Below, piece by piece: positions 33,068 through 42,050 of a stretch of DNA of 64,000 bases (position 1 is its first letter; every line of letters starts with the position of its first letter). The DNA is taken from assembly GCA_036499825.1 (NCBI GenBank), contig DASYCZ010000041.1, positions 186,001 to 250,000 on the forward strand, given 5' to 3'. Below the pieces are notes generated by a model. That model saw nothing but the letters and a program-made list of their open reading frames with translations, did not search any database and was not told the DNA's origin. The DNA comes from Paradevosia sp036499825 (GTDB lineage Bacteria > Pseudomonadota > Alphaproteobacteria > Rhizobiales > Devosiaceae). The translations under genes were made by a program, and so were the position numbers.

Positions 33068-34168
33068 TCAGTGGGCCTTGAAGCGGTCGTAGCCGGCGGC
33101 GTCGCCCTGCTGGGCCATCCACAGGATGCCATCGATATCGGCATCGGTGGGCTCATAGTTGTAAAGCGTCTTGTAGGCCGTCTTCATCTCGGCGCGCAGG
33201 TCGTAGTTGAAGATGTCGGGGTGCAGCAGGTTGGCGAGCCACATCCAGGTGAGCGGCGATTCCTGACTCGGCGGATCCCAGCGGTAGCCGCCGAGCGGCA
33301 GCTTGTAGACGCGCTTGTTCTGCGCCGCCTTGGTGAGGGAAAGGATGGGGTCCTTGTAGACCCAGCTGACGTCGAGGTTCGGCTCGAAACTGTTGAGCAG
33401 GATCACGTCCGGATCCCATTGGGCGATCTGCTCGCGGTTGATGGAGACGCTGCCCTTGAGATCGGCCGAGGCACTCCTGCCGCCGGCGAGGTCGATATTC
33501 CAGGTCGAATAGTCGCCCTTGGCGCCCGAAGCGCTGATGTCGGAGAGCGAGCGGCCGAGATAAAGCACGCTTGGACGCTGGTCGGCGGGGATCGCCGCAG
33601 CCTTGGCCTCGATGTCGTGCTGCACCTGGTCGCGCCAATCGACAAGGGCACCGATGCGCTCGGGCTTGCCGATGGCGGTGGCCACCATTGTCATGTACTG
33701 GCGGGTCAGTTCCTCGGTGCCGTATTTGATCAGCAGCGTGTTGATGCCCGCATTGGTGATCGGATCGACGATCTCCGGTCCGCGGCCGCCCCACTGAATG
33801 ACGAGATCGGGATCGACGGCGGCCAGGGCCTCGACATTGGGAACAAAATCGGTGCCGGTGACGGCGTCGGAGACGCTGGCGGCCTCGGGGAAGATCTTGC
33901 CCAGAATGCCCTCACGCACGGCGGTCAGCGAGAGCGGGTTCATGCCCACCAGTTTGTTGGCCGAGCCATCGAGCGAAATGACGCCCGAAGCCATGGGCAT
34001 GGGGATGGTCACGACGCGCTGCGCGGGCGCGGGCAGCCGGACTTCCCGATTTTCGTGATCGGTAATGACGATGTCGTCCGCCAGCGCCGTGGTGGCAAAG
34101 CCGAGGCTTGTGAGGAGAGCCAGGGTAAGAAGGGTACGCGGGCGCGAAGCCGCGGGGCGCTGAGTCAT
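33068..34168 (-). CDS. Periplasmic binding protein of the metal-chelate type (Peripla_BP_2)
   Basis: A 366-residue exported protein. The signal peptide ends at about ATTALA; the mature protein has the BtuF/FepB layout: REVRLPAPAQRVVTIP, LVGMNP, VEALAAVDPDLVIQWG and a long spine helix before QWDPDVILLNS. The ATG at 34168 has GGAG six bases upstream; an ATG at 34174 is two codons earlier. The ligand may be a metal chelate, cobinamide or an oxyanion; nothing here decides. A palindromic operator-like site lies just upstream. Confidence 0.9.
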   Translation of the reverse strand: MTQRPAASRPRTLLTLALLTSLGFATTALADDIVITDHENREVRLPAPAQRVVTIPMPMASGVISLDGSANKLVGMNPLSLTAVREGILGKIFPEAASVSDAVTGTDFVPNVEALAAVDPDLVIQWGGRGPEIVDPITNAGINTLLIKYGTEELTRQYMTMVATAIGKPERIGALVDWRDQVQHDIEAKAAAIPADQRPSVLYLGRSLSDISASGAKGDYSTWNIDLAGGRSASADLKGSVSINREQIAQWDPDVILLNSFEPNLDVSWVYKDPILSLTKAAQNKRVYKLPLGGYRWDPPSQESPLTWMWLANLLHPDIFNYDLRAEMKTAYKTLYNYEPTDADIDGILWMAQQGDAAGYDRFKAH

Positions 34169-34188
34169 CTTCATCTCCAGAACAATCG

Positions 34189-34211
34189 TGACGGTTAATT
34201 CATGACCGTCA
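34189..34211. promoter_or_regulatory. Operator-like palindrome upstream of the metal-chelate transporter operon
   Basis: TGACGGT (34189-34195) and ACCGTCA (34205-34211) form a perfect inverted repeat with a nine-base spacer, 20 bases upstream of the first gene of the operon. A second, weaker pair GTCAT/ATGAC lies at 34214-34236. The position would block transcription or ribosome access. It does not match the iron-box forms I know, and the regulator is unknown. Confidence 0.5.
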
Positions 34212-34263
34212 GTGTCATGTTTCTGGATTAGATGACTTTGTGTGTCAACTTAATTTGGGCTCG

Positions 34264-35355
34264 TTATGAAAACGCAGCGGCGGCCGCGTCGACCGCGGCG
34301 CCGATGTTGACGGTGACGCCGAGATCACGCAACGCCGAGCCATAGGCGGCGAGATTGGTGATGACGGTGCCGAAGTTTGCGCGGATGCCGGTGTGATCCA
34401 GCCGAACCAGCCGGTCGCGTACGGCGCCGAAACCGGGCGACAGCGTGACGCCATATCTCGCCGTGGCGGTGATGAGCCCATCCGGATCGATGCCGGCAGG
34501 GACGGGGGCGGCGGTCACGAGGGTCGAGGCTTCGGCCTCGGCTATGATCCAGGGTTCCACACCAAGCGCCAGCAGGCCGGCACGGCTGGCGCGGCCGGCC
34601 AGCTCGTGCTGGGCGATCAGCGCGGCAAGACCCTCGGCTTCGACACGATCGAGCGCAGCCTCAAGGGCCCAGAAATCGAGCGCCGAAGGCATGCCGGGCA
34701 GGGCGCCGCGGCCGCGGTCGAGCCAGACCTCCTTGATGTCGGTGAGCGACAGGATCGAGGGAGAGAACTTCGGCGCCTTGGCCATTTCAGCCCAGGCGCG
34801 GGGGCTGATCGCCGCAATGGACAGCGCCGCTGGGCCGCCAAGGGCCTTTTGCGGGCCGATGACGGCAACGTCGATGCCGAGCGCATCGACATCGAGAGCG
34901 TGGCCGCCGACCGAGGCGACTCCGTCGACGACGAGCAGGGCTCCGCGGGCCTCTGCCAGCGCCGCAACCTCCGGCAGCGGGTTCAGGATGCCGCTGGAGG
35001 TTTCGGCATGCACGATGGCGACGAGATCGACCGTCGGCAGGTCATCGAGGGCCGCCTTCACCATTGTGACGGTAATCGGCCGGCCGGCCTCGGCGACGAT
35101 CTCGTGAACGGTGGCGCCACCGCGCCGGAGCCAACTCCCGAAATAGCCCCCATAGGGGCTGGTGACGATATTGACGGCCGTCATGCCGGGCCGCGCCAGG
35201 CTCGCGGCCGCGGCCTCCAGCGCCAGGATGGCCTCCGCCTGCACGAAGATCACATCGCCAGCCGTCGACAGCAGCCGCCGCAAGCGGTCGGCGAGCGGGG
35301 CATAGCCTGATGCCGGAAAGGCAGGTGGATTGAGGAGCGGGCTGAAGGACGGCAT
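34264..35355 (-). CDS. Class V PLP-dependent aminotransferase
   Basis: A 363-residue fold-type I PLP enzyme. The substrate/PLP regions are recognisable: NIVTSPYGGYFGSW near residue 60, VHAETSSGILNP, DGVASVGGHALDVDALGIDV and the Schiff-base lysine in GPQKALGGPAAL. It resembles alanine-glyoxylate or serine-pyruvate type aminotransferases. It is 23 bases after the second permease of a Pot-type ABC transporter, in the same operon, so it probably acts on an imported amine or amino compound. A small-molecule amine such as an aminophosphonate or polyamine is possible, but the substrate is not shown by the sequence. Confidence 0.85.
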   Translation of the reverse strand: MPSFSPLLNPPAFPASGYAPLADRLRRLLSTAGDVIFVQAEAILALEAAAASLARPGMTAVNIVTSPYGGYFGSWLRRGGATVHEIVAEAGRPITVTMVKAALDDLPTVDLVAIVHAETSSGILNPLPEVAALAEARGALLVVDGVASVGGHALDVDALGIDVAVIGPQKALGGPAALSIAAISPRAWAEMAKAPKFSPSILSLTDIKEVWLDRGRGALPGMPSALDFWALEAALDRVEAEGLAALIAQHELAGRASRAGLLALGVEPWIIAEAEASTLVTAAPVPAGIDPDGLITATARYGVTLSPGFGAVRDRLVRLDHTGIRANFGTVITNLAAYGSALRDLGVTVNIGAAVDAAAAAFS

Positions 35356-35378
35356 GGTGATTACTCGATGGAGACGGT

Positions 35379-36206
35379 TCAGGCGTTGCGCTTGAGGACG
35401 AGGCGGTAGAGCAGGCCCGCAATACCGACAAGGATGATCGTAAAGGCGAAGACCGCCGCAGCCGCCGCATAGACGGCGGGCGAGGGACCGTATTGCAGGC
35501 TGCCATAGAGATAGACTGGCAGCGTGGTCACGCGCGGCGTGGTGAGAAAGGTCGAGACGACCAGGTTGTCGAAGGAGAACACGTAGCTCATCAACGCTCC
35601 TGCCGTGACCGCCGGCGCCAGATGCGGCAAGACCACAAACCACAGCGCCTTCCAACGATTGGCGCCGAGGTCGGCGGCGGCTTCCTCGAGGCGGCGGTCG
35701 AGTGTCAGGGCGCCAGCGCGAACGATCAATGCGGTGACCGAAATTGCGAGAGGCGTGATGCCGGCGATCAGCGTGGTGAGGCCCAGGGGGAAACGCGTTA
35801 CGGCATAGAACAGCAGCAGGGATACGCCGATCACCGTTTCGGGCACGATCAGCAGCACATAGGTGAGGCCGGACAAGAGACGCCGCGTGCGGGCGCTGGG
35901 ATGCCTCACCAGCGCGAAGCCGAGCATGGAGCCGATGATCACCGCGATCAGTGCCGCCCAGAAGGCCGCGACGAGGCTCGTCTCTACCGACCGGCGCAGG
36001 GAGACGTTGTTCCAGGCCTCGGCGTACCAATCCAGCGTCCAGCCGGTGAAGAGCGCCGTCTGCTTGCCGAGCGTGCCGACATTGAACGAATAGACGACGG
36101 AGGTGACGATCGGCGCAAACAGGAAGACGACGATCAGCAGATACCAGACGAGCAGCGCCCCCCTACCGAGGCGCTGGCCGTTGCCCATGGCGCGGCCCGC
36201 ACTCAT
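35379..36206 (-). CDS. ABC transporter permease, PotC type
   Basis: A 275-residue membrane protein with six helices, starting in GALLVWYLLIVVFLFAPIV. The EAA loop is LEEAAADLGANRWKALWFVVLP, characteristic of polyamine/2-aminoethylphosphonate type importers. Its start overlaps the stop of the PotB-type gene by ATGA (36203-36206). It pairs with that permease to form the channel. Confidence 0.92.
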   Translation of the reverse strand: MSAGRAMGNGQRLGRGALLVWYLLIVVFLFAPIVTSVVYSFNVGTLGKQTALFTGWTLDWYAEAWNNVSLRRSVETSLVAAFWAALIAVIIGSMLGFALVRHPSARTRRLLSGLTYVLLIVPETVIGVSLLLFYAVTRFPLGLTTLIAGITPLAISVTALIVRAGALTLDRRLEEAAADLGANRWKALWFVVLPHLAPAVTAGALMSYVFSFDNLVVSTFLTTPRVTTLPVYLYGSLQYGPSPAVYAAAAAVFAFTIILVGIAGLLYRLVLKRNA

Positions 36207-37120
36207 GCGGAGACCTCGGCAAAGCCCTTGGTCAGCCGCGCCAGCACAGCGACCATCAGGGCGACGGCGATGAGGACAAGTACCGCCATGGCGGAACCCA
36301 GGGCATAATTCTGGGAATCCACATATTGCGACGAGATCGCCTGGCCCATCAATACGCCCTTGTCGCCGCCGAGCAGCGCCGGGATTACCAGCTCCCCCAG
36401 CATGGGCACGCCGGTCAAAAGGATGGCGGTGGCGATGCCGGGTCGTGACAATGGCAGGATGACATGGATGAACGTGCGCCAGGGCGCCGCTCCGAGATCG
36501 CGGCTGGCTTCGATGAGGGTGTCGGGAATGCGCGCCAGCACGACATAGAGCGGGATCACCGCGATGGGCAGATAGGCATAGACCATGCCGATGAACACCG
36601 CCGTCTGCGTATCAAGGACATCGAGCGGGCCGGCATGGAGGTGGAGGGTGTTGAGCACCGCTTCCACTGCGCCGCCGCGGGCCAGCAGGATCTGCCAGCT
36701 CATGACGCGGATGAGAAAGCTGGTGAAATAGGGCACCAGCACCAATAGCAGCGCCAGAGTGCGGAACCGTCCGGCCTGGCGTGCGATGAAATAGGCGGTG
36801 GGGAAAGCGGCGAGAATGCACAGCGCGCAGCCGGTCACCGCGAACTGGATCGTGCGCAGGAAAGTGACGAGATAAAAGCCCGACAGCGCCTTGCCGTAAT
36901 TATCGAGGGTGAAACCCAGTTGAACGCTGCCGAAGGAGGCGCGGCCGAAGGAAAACACCACCGTGAAGGCCAAAGGGGCAATGAAGAAAACAAACAGCCA
37001 GATGGCCGGAATGCCGGCGAACAAATGCTCCGCCGTCCGGCGCATGGGCGTGCGCCGGGCGTGAAGCTGGCCGGCGGCAGAAGCGCTGCCGGCCGCAGGT
37101 GGGTCGATCACCAGAGACAA
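36203..37120 (-). CDS. ABC transporter permease, PotB type
   Basis: A 305-residue membrane protein with six helices. The EAA loop is IEASRDLGAAPWRTFIHVILP, and FFIAPLAFTVVFSFGRASFG near the N-terminus is typical for the first permease in polyamine-type transporters. The start seems to be a TTG at 37120, just after the binding-protein stop; a GTG three codons further in is an alternative. It forms a heterodimer with the PotC-type protein. Confidence 0.9.
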   Translation of the reverse strand: MSLVIDPPAAGSASAAGQLHARRTPMRRTAEHLFAGIPAIWLFVFFIAPLAFTVVFSFGRASFGSVQLGFTLDNYGKALSGFYLVTFLRTIQFAVTGCALCILAAFPTAYFIARQAGRFRTLALLLVLVPYFTSFLIRVMSWQILLARGGAVEAVLNTLHLHAGPLDVLDTQTAVFIGMVYAYLPIAVIPLYVVLARIPDTLIEASRDLGAAPWRTFIHVILPLSRPGIATAILLTGVPMLGELVIPALLGGDKGVLMGQAISSQYVDSQNYALGSAMAVLVLIAVALMVAVLARLTKGFAEVSA

Positions 37121-37124
37121 GACG

Positions 37125-38243
37125 TCAGGCGCCAGCCGCCGCCATGACCTCGGTCTGCACCTCCTGGTAGATGCCGATGGTGTCCGGATTGACGATGAAG
37201 GAGGTAAGGGAGTCGAAGTCGACCTTGGCTCCGCCGAAGATCAGGTCGGCATTCTTCACATCAGCCGACAGCTTACCCTGGAGGCCCGCGATGGCGGCGG
37301 GATAGCCGAGATATTCGGTTTCCTTGACCTGGATGTCGGGCTGCAGGAAGAAATTCAGGAAGTTGTAGGCTTCGTCGAGGTTCTCGGCACCGGCGGCGAT
37401 GGCGTAGCTATCCACCCAGATTTCGCTGCGCGGGCCGGGCACAACCCATTTGAGCTTGGGGTTCTGCTGGATGGCGCCGCGCGCCGCCGCCTGGTTGGCC
37501 TGGGCGAGGACGATCGCGCCGCTGGCCATGGCGGCCGGATCGAAGCCCGCGAAGGTTTTGACGTGCTTGGCAAAATCCTTGAGCTGCTCGCCGGCGGCCC
37601 GGATATCGGCTTCGCTCGCGGTGTTCCAGTCCTTGCCGGCGGTCCACAGGGCCGGCCCGAGCGTTTCGCCCGAATCCTTGGTCAGGCGGATCTTGCCGGA
37701 GACGTTCGGCTTGGCGCCGGCATCGAAGAAATCCTGCCAGGTCTTGATCTCGCCGCCCACCGCCTCGGGATCATAGACGACGCCGAGCAGGCCCCAGTCC
37801 TTGGGGATCGAATACTTGTTGTTGGGATCGTAGTCGCGGTTGAGCAGTGACGGATCGAGGGCGCCGAAGTCGATGCGGCCATGGTCGATTTCCTGCAAGA
37901 GACCCTTATCGGCCAGTTGCTTGATCCAGCCGGAACTCGGAATGACGATATCGAAACCGGCGCCGGCGGGGCTGTTCAGCTTTGCGAACATGATCTCGTT
38001 GGCGTTGTAGGTGGCGATGTTGGGCGTCACGCCGCTCTTGGCCGTATAGGCGCTGAGGTCGTCGGTCGAGAAGTAATCGGGCCAGCTATAGATGTTGAGG
38101 GCGCCGGTGCCGGCGGCCAGCGCGCGCGACGGAAAGGCGGCCGTGAGGGCCGCCGCGGCGGGGGCCGCGCCCATCATGGCGAGCAGGGAGCGGCGGCTGA
38201 GGCGGGTAGCGACGGAGGCCGGCGGAACTGGACGTCTGGTCAC
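37125..38243 (-). CDS. Extracellular solute-binding protein, PotD/PotF type, with Tat signal
   Basis: A 372-residue exported binding protein. The N-terminus has a twin-arginine motif (LSRRSLLAMMGA) and a hydrophobic run ending SRALAAG. The mature start LNIYSWPDYFSTDDLSAYTAKSG and the WGLLGVVYDPEAV segment are typical of PotD/PotF spermidine/putrescine binding proteins and close relatives. GTG at 38243 overlaps the stop of the ATPase gene (GTGA). Ligand: probably a polyamine or another small cation; not proven. Confidence 0.9.
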   Translation of the reverse strand: MTRRPVPPASVATRLSRRSLLAMMGAAPAAAALTAAFPSRALAAGTGALNIYSWPDYFSTDDLSAYTAKSGVTPNIATYNANEIMFAKLNSPAGAGFDIVIPSSGWIKQLADKGLLQEIDHGRIDFGALDPSLLNRDYDPNNKYSIPKDWGLLGVVYDPEAVGGEIKTWQDFFDAGAKPNVSGKIRLTKDSGETLGPALWTAGKDWNTASEADIRAAGEQLKDFAKHVKTFAGFDPAAMASGAIVLAQANQAAARGAIQQNPKLKWVVPGPRSEIWVDSYAIAAGAENLDEAYNFLNFFLQPDIQVKETEYLGYPAAIAGLQGKLSADVKNADLIFGGAKVDFDSLTSFIVNPDTIGIYQEVQTEVMAAAGA

Positions 38244-39391
38244 GGCGAAGTCCTTTCTTGGAAGGCGGTTGGTTGTGGGGCGCTATCGTCAGCGTCGGCA
38301 TAGACGTTGAGGGCAGCGGCGTCGAAGGCGATGAAGACCGGGTCCCCCGGATTGAAACTCCGGGTGGCGAGAAGGGCGCGGTTGGCGACGGCTTCGAAGA
38401 TGCGGCCGTCGTCGGTCGCGGCGCGGAAGCGCAGATATGGACCCACGGTGACGCGATCCACCAAGGTTGCCGGAATGCGATTGGGGGCAGCCTGGCTGTT
38501 GGCCGCACGCGGTTCCAGCCGCGTCGCTTCTGGCCGTACCAGGGCCAGAACGGCGGCGCCTGGCTTGAGGTCCGGCGCGATGACCTCGGAACTCAAGATC
38601 CCTAAGTCCGAGGTAAGCACGCCGGACGCGGCGAGCCTCGCCGGAATAGTATTGGCACTGCCGACGAAACGGGCGACCCAGGCATTTGCCGGCCGGTCGT
38701 AGATCGTGGCGGGATCGCCGATCTGCTCGAAGCGGCCATCGCGCATGACGGCGAGGCGATCGGCCATGCCGAAGGCCTCCTCCTGGTCGTGCGTGACATA
38801 GACGAAGGTGGCGCCGAGTTCGGCCTGCACTCGCCGCAACTCGCGCTGCATGTCCTCGCGCAGCTTGCGATCGAGGGCGCCGAGCGGCTCGTCAAGCAGC
38901 AGCACCGCCGGGTCGTTGGCGAGGGCGCGGGCCAGCGCCACGCGTTGCTGCATGCCGCCGGACAGCTCACCCGGCATGCGTAAGCCGGCGTCGCCCAGCC
39001 GGACGAGCTGCAGCATCTCGTCGGCCTTGCGATAGCGCGCGCGCCGGTCGAGGCCGCGCATGCGCGGGCCGAAAGCGACGTTGTCGCGAACGTTCATATG
39101 CGGAAAGAGCGCGTAGCTCTGGAATACGGTGTTGACGTCACGCCTTTCGGCGGGAAGATCGGTCACATCCTCGCCCGCAATCGCGACGCGCCCGGTGTCC
39201 GGGTCCTCGAAACCGGCGATGATGCGCATGGTCGTGGTCTTGCCACTGCCGCTCGGCCCGACGATGGCGAGAAATTCGCCCGGCGCGACATCGAGGCTGA
39301 GATCGGTGATGACCGCACGGCCATCATAACTCTTGCTGATCTGCTGCAGCGACACGGCGGCAGTCGCAACCAGTGGCGAAGGAGCCAGCAT
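38240..39391 (-). CDS. ABC transporter ATP-binding protein, PotA type
   Basis: A 383-residue ATPase. Walker A GPSGSGKTT, Q-loop QSYALFPHM, signature LSGGMQQRVALARAL, Walker B VLLLDEPLGALD and switch VTHDQEEA are all intact. The C-terminal 130 residues form the TOBE regulatory domain (ALVRPEATRL). This is the first gene of the operon: ATPase, binding protein, two permeases and an aminotransferase. The ATG at 39391 is chosen; the longer frame lacks support. Confidence 0.92.
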   Translation of the reverse strand: MLAPSPLVATAAVSLQQISKSYDGRAVITDLSLDVAPGEFLAIVGPSGSGKTTTMRIIAGFEDPDTGRVAIAGEDVTDLPAERRDVNTVFQSYALFPHMNVRDNVAFGPRMRGLDRRARYRKADEMLQLVRLGDAGLRMPGELSGGMQQRVALARALANDPAVLLLDEPLGALDRKLREDMQRELRRVQAELGATFVYVTHDQEEAFGMADRLAVMRDGRFEQIGDPATIYDRPANAWVARFVGSANTIPARLAASGVLTSDLGILSSEVIAPDLKPGAAVLALVRPEATRLEPRAANSQAAPNRIPATLVDRVTVGPYLRFRAATDDGRIFEAVANRALLATRSFNPGDPVFIAFDAAALNVYADADDSAPQPTAFQERTSP

Positions 39392-39594
39392 GAGATGCCC
39401 AGTCCAGATCGTTACGCCCGACACGCATCTGTCAGGCTTGCTGAATTCCGCCGGATCGTACGACGGAACTGCGCTAAGTCCATAACGAATATGAAGCTAT
39501 TTTGCCTCGGATGATGTGGGGTTACGAAATGCTTTGCCTCCGGCCAGTCCGACCGGAGGCGTTTCGGTTTCGATAGGCGCAAATGCCGAAGCGA

Positions 39595-40131
39595 TCAGGC
39601 GAGGCCGGTAGGCTGCACGATGCGGTTGGCTTCGTCGGGGGTCGGGATGCGGCCATCGGGCGTCAGTTTGTTCACAGCTTCGGGGAGCGTCTTGGCCAGC
39701 CGCTCCAGCAGTTCCTGGCGATCGAGGCCGGTCTGCTGGATCAGCGCCTCGATGGTGTCGGCACCGAGCGTATGTTCGAGTTCGGTGGTGTCGATATCCT
39801 CGTTGGAGCCGTCATTGACCCAGCTTTGGGCCTTGGCTCCTGTGCCGGCCTGGTTGAACCGGTCGACGAGATCGCCGAGACCACCGCTCAGCACACTGCC
39901 AAGCCCGCTGCCGCCGACACTGTTGCCGCCCAGCATGCCGCCGAGGCTGCCCAACATGCCTTCAAGGCCGCCACCGGTCTGCTGTTGCTGGCCTTGCGGC
40001 ATCGAGCCATCAGGCAAGGGCTGGTTCTTGTTCAGGCCACCGAGCATTTCGCTGATCTTGTCGCGGTTCTGGTAGCCGGCAACTGCCAGCAGTCCCAGCA
40101 GCGCAACCATCGAGGGCATTCCCTTAGCCAT
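39595..40131 (-). CDS. DUF937 / YidB-like protein
   Basis: A 178-residue protein with a short hydrophobic N-terminus (MVALLGLLAVAGYQN), a Gly/Gln-rich low-complexity linker (GGGLEGMLGSLGGMLGG), and a C-terminal YidB-type helical domain (AKAQSWVNDGSNEDIDTTELE, then LIQQTGLDRQELLERLAKTLPEAVNKLTPDG). YidB proteins are widespread and of unknown function. It is followed upstream by the YeaQ-type gene on the same strand, 46 bases away. Confidence 0.85.
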   Translation of the reverse strand: MAKGMPSMVALLGLLAVAGYQNRDKISEMLGGLNKNQPLPDGSMPQGQQQQTGGGLEGMLGSLGGMLGGNSVGGSGLGSVLSGGLGDLVDRFNQAGTGAKAQSWVNDGSNEDIDTTELEHTLGADTIEALIQQTGLDRQELLERLAKTLPEAVNKLTPDGRIPTPDEANRIVQPTGLA

Positions 40132-40177
40132 TTTCAGTCTCCTAGCGAGCAGCCACCTGCGGCCGCGATGTAGTCAT

Positions 40178-40429
40178 TCAACGGCGCCGAGCAATAAGCC
40201 CCCATACAAACAAAACTATGACGGAACCCACGATGGCACCGATGATGCCCGCGCCTTCGCCCGGCGCGTACCAGCCCAGTGCCTGGCCAAGGTAGGACGC
40301 GACGAACGCGCCGACGATGCCCAAAACGGCAGTCAGCACGAAGCCGGATGGCTCGTTGCTGCCAGGCATGATGAACTTGGCGATGACACCAGCCACGAAG
40401 CCGATGATGATGGTCCAGATAATTCCCAT
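40178..40429 (-). CDS. GlsB/YeaQ/YmgE family stress-response membrane protein
   Basis: An 83-residue, three-helix membrane protein starting MGIIWTIIIGFVAGVIAKFI, the transglycosylase-associated (Tag) family motif, and ending with a charged RRR. The glycine-zipper helix AGIIGAIVGSVIVLFVWG closes it. Such proteins respond to general stress; their mechanism is unknown. The ATG at 40429 has AAGGGGG upstream. Confidence 0.92.
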   Translation of the reverse strand: MGIIWTIIIGFVAGVIAKFIMPGSNEPSGFVLTAVLGIVGAFVASYLGQALGWYAPGEGAGIIGAIVGSVIVLFVWGLIARRR

Positions 40430-40496
40430 GGAACGGGCCCCCTTGTGGATTTGAGGCAGCAACGCCTCAGGGGTGTATGCGTTCCATCGGATCGAT

Positions 40497-41978
40497 CTAG
40501 GCGGCTTTCTCCTGGGGCTCGGCGATGGCGTGCCGGGAGCGGCGGTTGGTGAGGTTGGCGCCGGCATTGCGCGGCAGCCTCAGAAAGGTGATCGCGGCTG
40601 AAGCCGAGATGGCGCCCACCACATAGAAGGCGGTGTGGAAGTCGGAGACCTGCAGTTCGCCCCCATGCATGCCGCTGGTGATGTCCAGTACGCCGCCGGC
40701 GATGGCGACGCCCATGGCCATGGAGATGCGTTGCGCCACGGCGTTGATCGATGTCGCCTGGCTGGCATCGGCGTCATCGACATCGCTGAAGGCCATGGCG
40801 CTGACGCCCGAAAAGGCCATGGAGCGCAGGAGGCCGCCGACCAGCAGGCAGGCCATGATCAGCGGCAGCGGCGTCGTCGGCCAGAAGAAGCCGTTGATGG
40901 TAAGGAAGATGGCCGAGACAAGCGTCGTGAAGACCAGCACCGGACGGAAGCCGAAGGTGTTGAAGGTCCAGGTGGCGGCGGCTTTCGAGCCCATGGAGCC
41001 CACGGCACTGATGAAGGTCACCGAGCCGGACTGAAAGGGCGTCAGGCCAAAGCCCAGTTGCAGCATCAGCGGCATCAGGAAGGGCATGGCGCCCAGGCCC
41101 ATGCGGAAGTTCGAGGCACCGAAGATCGCCGCACGAAAGATCGGGTAGCGGAACATCCTGGGGTCGAGCAGGGGGTGTTTGGTGCGCCTGGCGTGAAGGA
41201 CGTAGAGGATGCCGGCGATGATGCCCACCGCGATGGTCAAATAGCCGTAATAGATCGGCACGGCGGGGAGGCTGATGACCGAGAGGCCGAAGACGAAACC
41301 CGCAAAGCCGACGCCCGACAGCAGGAAACCGACAAAATCCATGGGCCGGGGCGTGCGCGGCTCGCCCGCAGGCAGGAACCTGGTCACCAGCACGATGCCG
41401 AGCAGGCCGATCGGGATGTTGATCCAGAAGATCCAGTGCCAGCTCAAATAAGTGGTGATGAAGCCCCCGACCGGTGGCCCCATGATGGGGCCGACCAGGG
41501 CCGGAATGGTGAGCCAGGCCATGGCGTTGACCAACTGGTTGCGGGGGGTGCCGCGCACCAGCAGCAAACGGCCGACCGGCGTCATCATGGAGCCGCCGGC
41601 GCCCTGGATCAGGCGTGAGATGACGAAGGCGCCGATGGAGTTGGAGAAAGCGCAGGCGATCGAGCCGACCATGAACACGAAGATCGCCAGACGAAAGATG
41701 TTCTTGGCGCCGAACCGGTCGGACATCCAGCCGCTGATCGGGATGAAGATGGCCAGAGCCACCAGATACGAGGTCACCGCCAGCTTGAGGGCAATCGGCG
41801 AGGTGCCGATGTCGGTGGCGATCGCGGGCAGCGACGTGGCGATGATGGTCGAATCCATCTGTTCCATGAACAGGGCGACCGCGAGAATCATGGGCGTGAG
41901 GCGGGGCACGGCGGGACCGAAACGGGAAAGACTTTGACGAATGACTGTAGACCCGATGCGAAGGCATTGCTGCTGCAA
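40497..41978 (-). CDS. MFS transporter of the DHA2 (EmrB/QacA) family
   Basis: A 493-residue 14-helix exporter. Helix 1 has the DHA2 motif FMEQMDSTIIATSLPAIATDIG; motif A is SGWMSDRFGAKNIF; motif C is WLTIPALVGPIMGPPVGGFI. It probably exports toxic compounds by proton exchange. The start is uncertain: a TTG at 41978 gives a longer N-terminus with the conserved-looking RFGPAVPRLTP, whereas the first ATG is at 41891. It begins 72 bases after otnC on the same strand and could be part of that operon, but such pumps are not usual in threonate pathways. Confidence 0.88.
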   Translation of the reverse strand: MQQQCLRIGSTVIRQSLSRFGPAVPRLTPMILAVALFMEQMDSTIIATSLPAIATDIGTSPIALKLAVTSYLVALAIFIPISGWMSDRFGAKNIFRLAIFVFMVGSIACAFSNSIGAFVISRLIQGAGGSMMTPVGRLLLVRGTPRNQLVNAMAWLTIPALVGPIMGPPVGGFITTYLSWHWIFWINIPIGLLGIVLVTRFLPAGEPRTPRPMDFVGFLLSGVGFAGFVFGLSVISLPAVPIYYGYLTIAVGIIAGILYVLHARRTKHPLLDPRMFRYPIFRAAIFGASNFRMGLGAMPFLMPLMLQLGFGLTPFQSGSVTFISAVGSMGSKAAATWTFNTFGFRPVLVFTTLVSAIFLTINGFFWPTTPLPLIMACLLVGGLLRSMAFSGVSAMAFSDVDDADASQATSINAVAQRISMAMGVAIAGGVLDITSGMHGGELQVSDFHTAFYVVGAISASAAITFLRLPRNAGANLTNRRSRHAIAEPQEKAA

Positions 41979-42050
41979 AAAATCGCATCAGGACATACAA
42001 TTATACGTCACGCCCAATCTGGCGTGACCCCCGCATTTCGTCGGGAGGCG

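Noticed and set aside
33020..34198. 392-codon plus-strand frame opposite the metal-chelate binding protein
   Set aside because: Antisense shadow with no domain; the minus-strand gene has signal peptide and family motifs.
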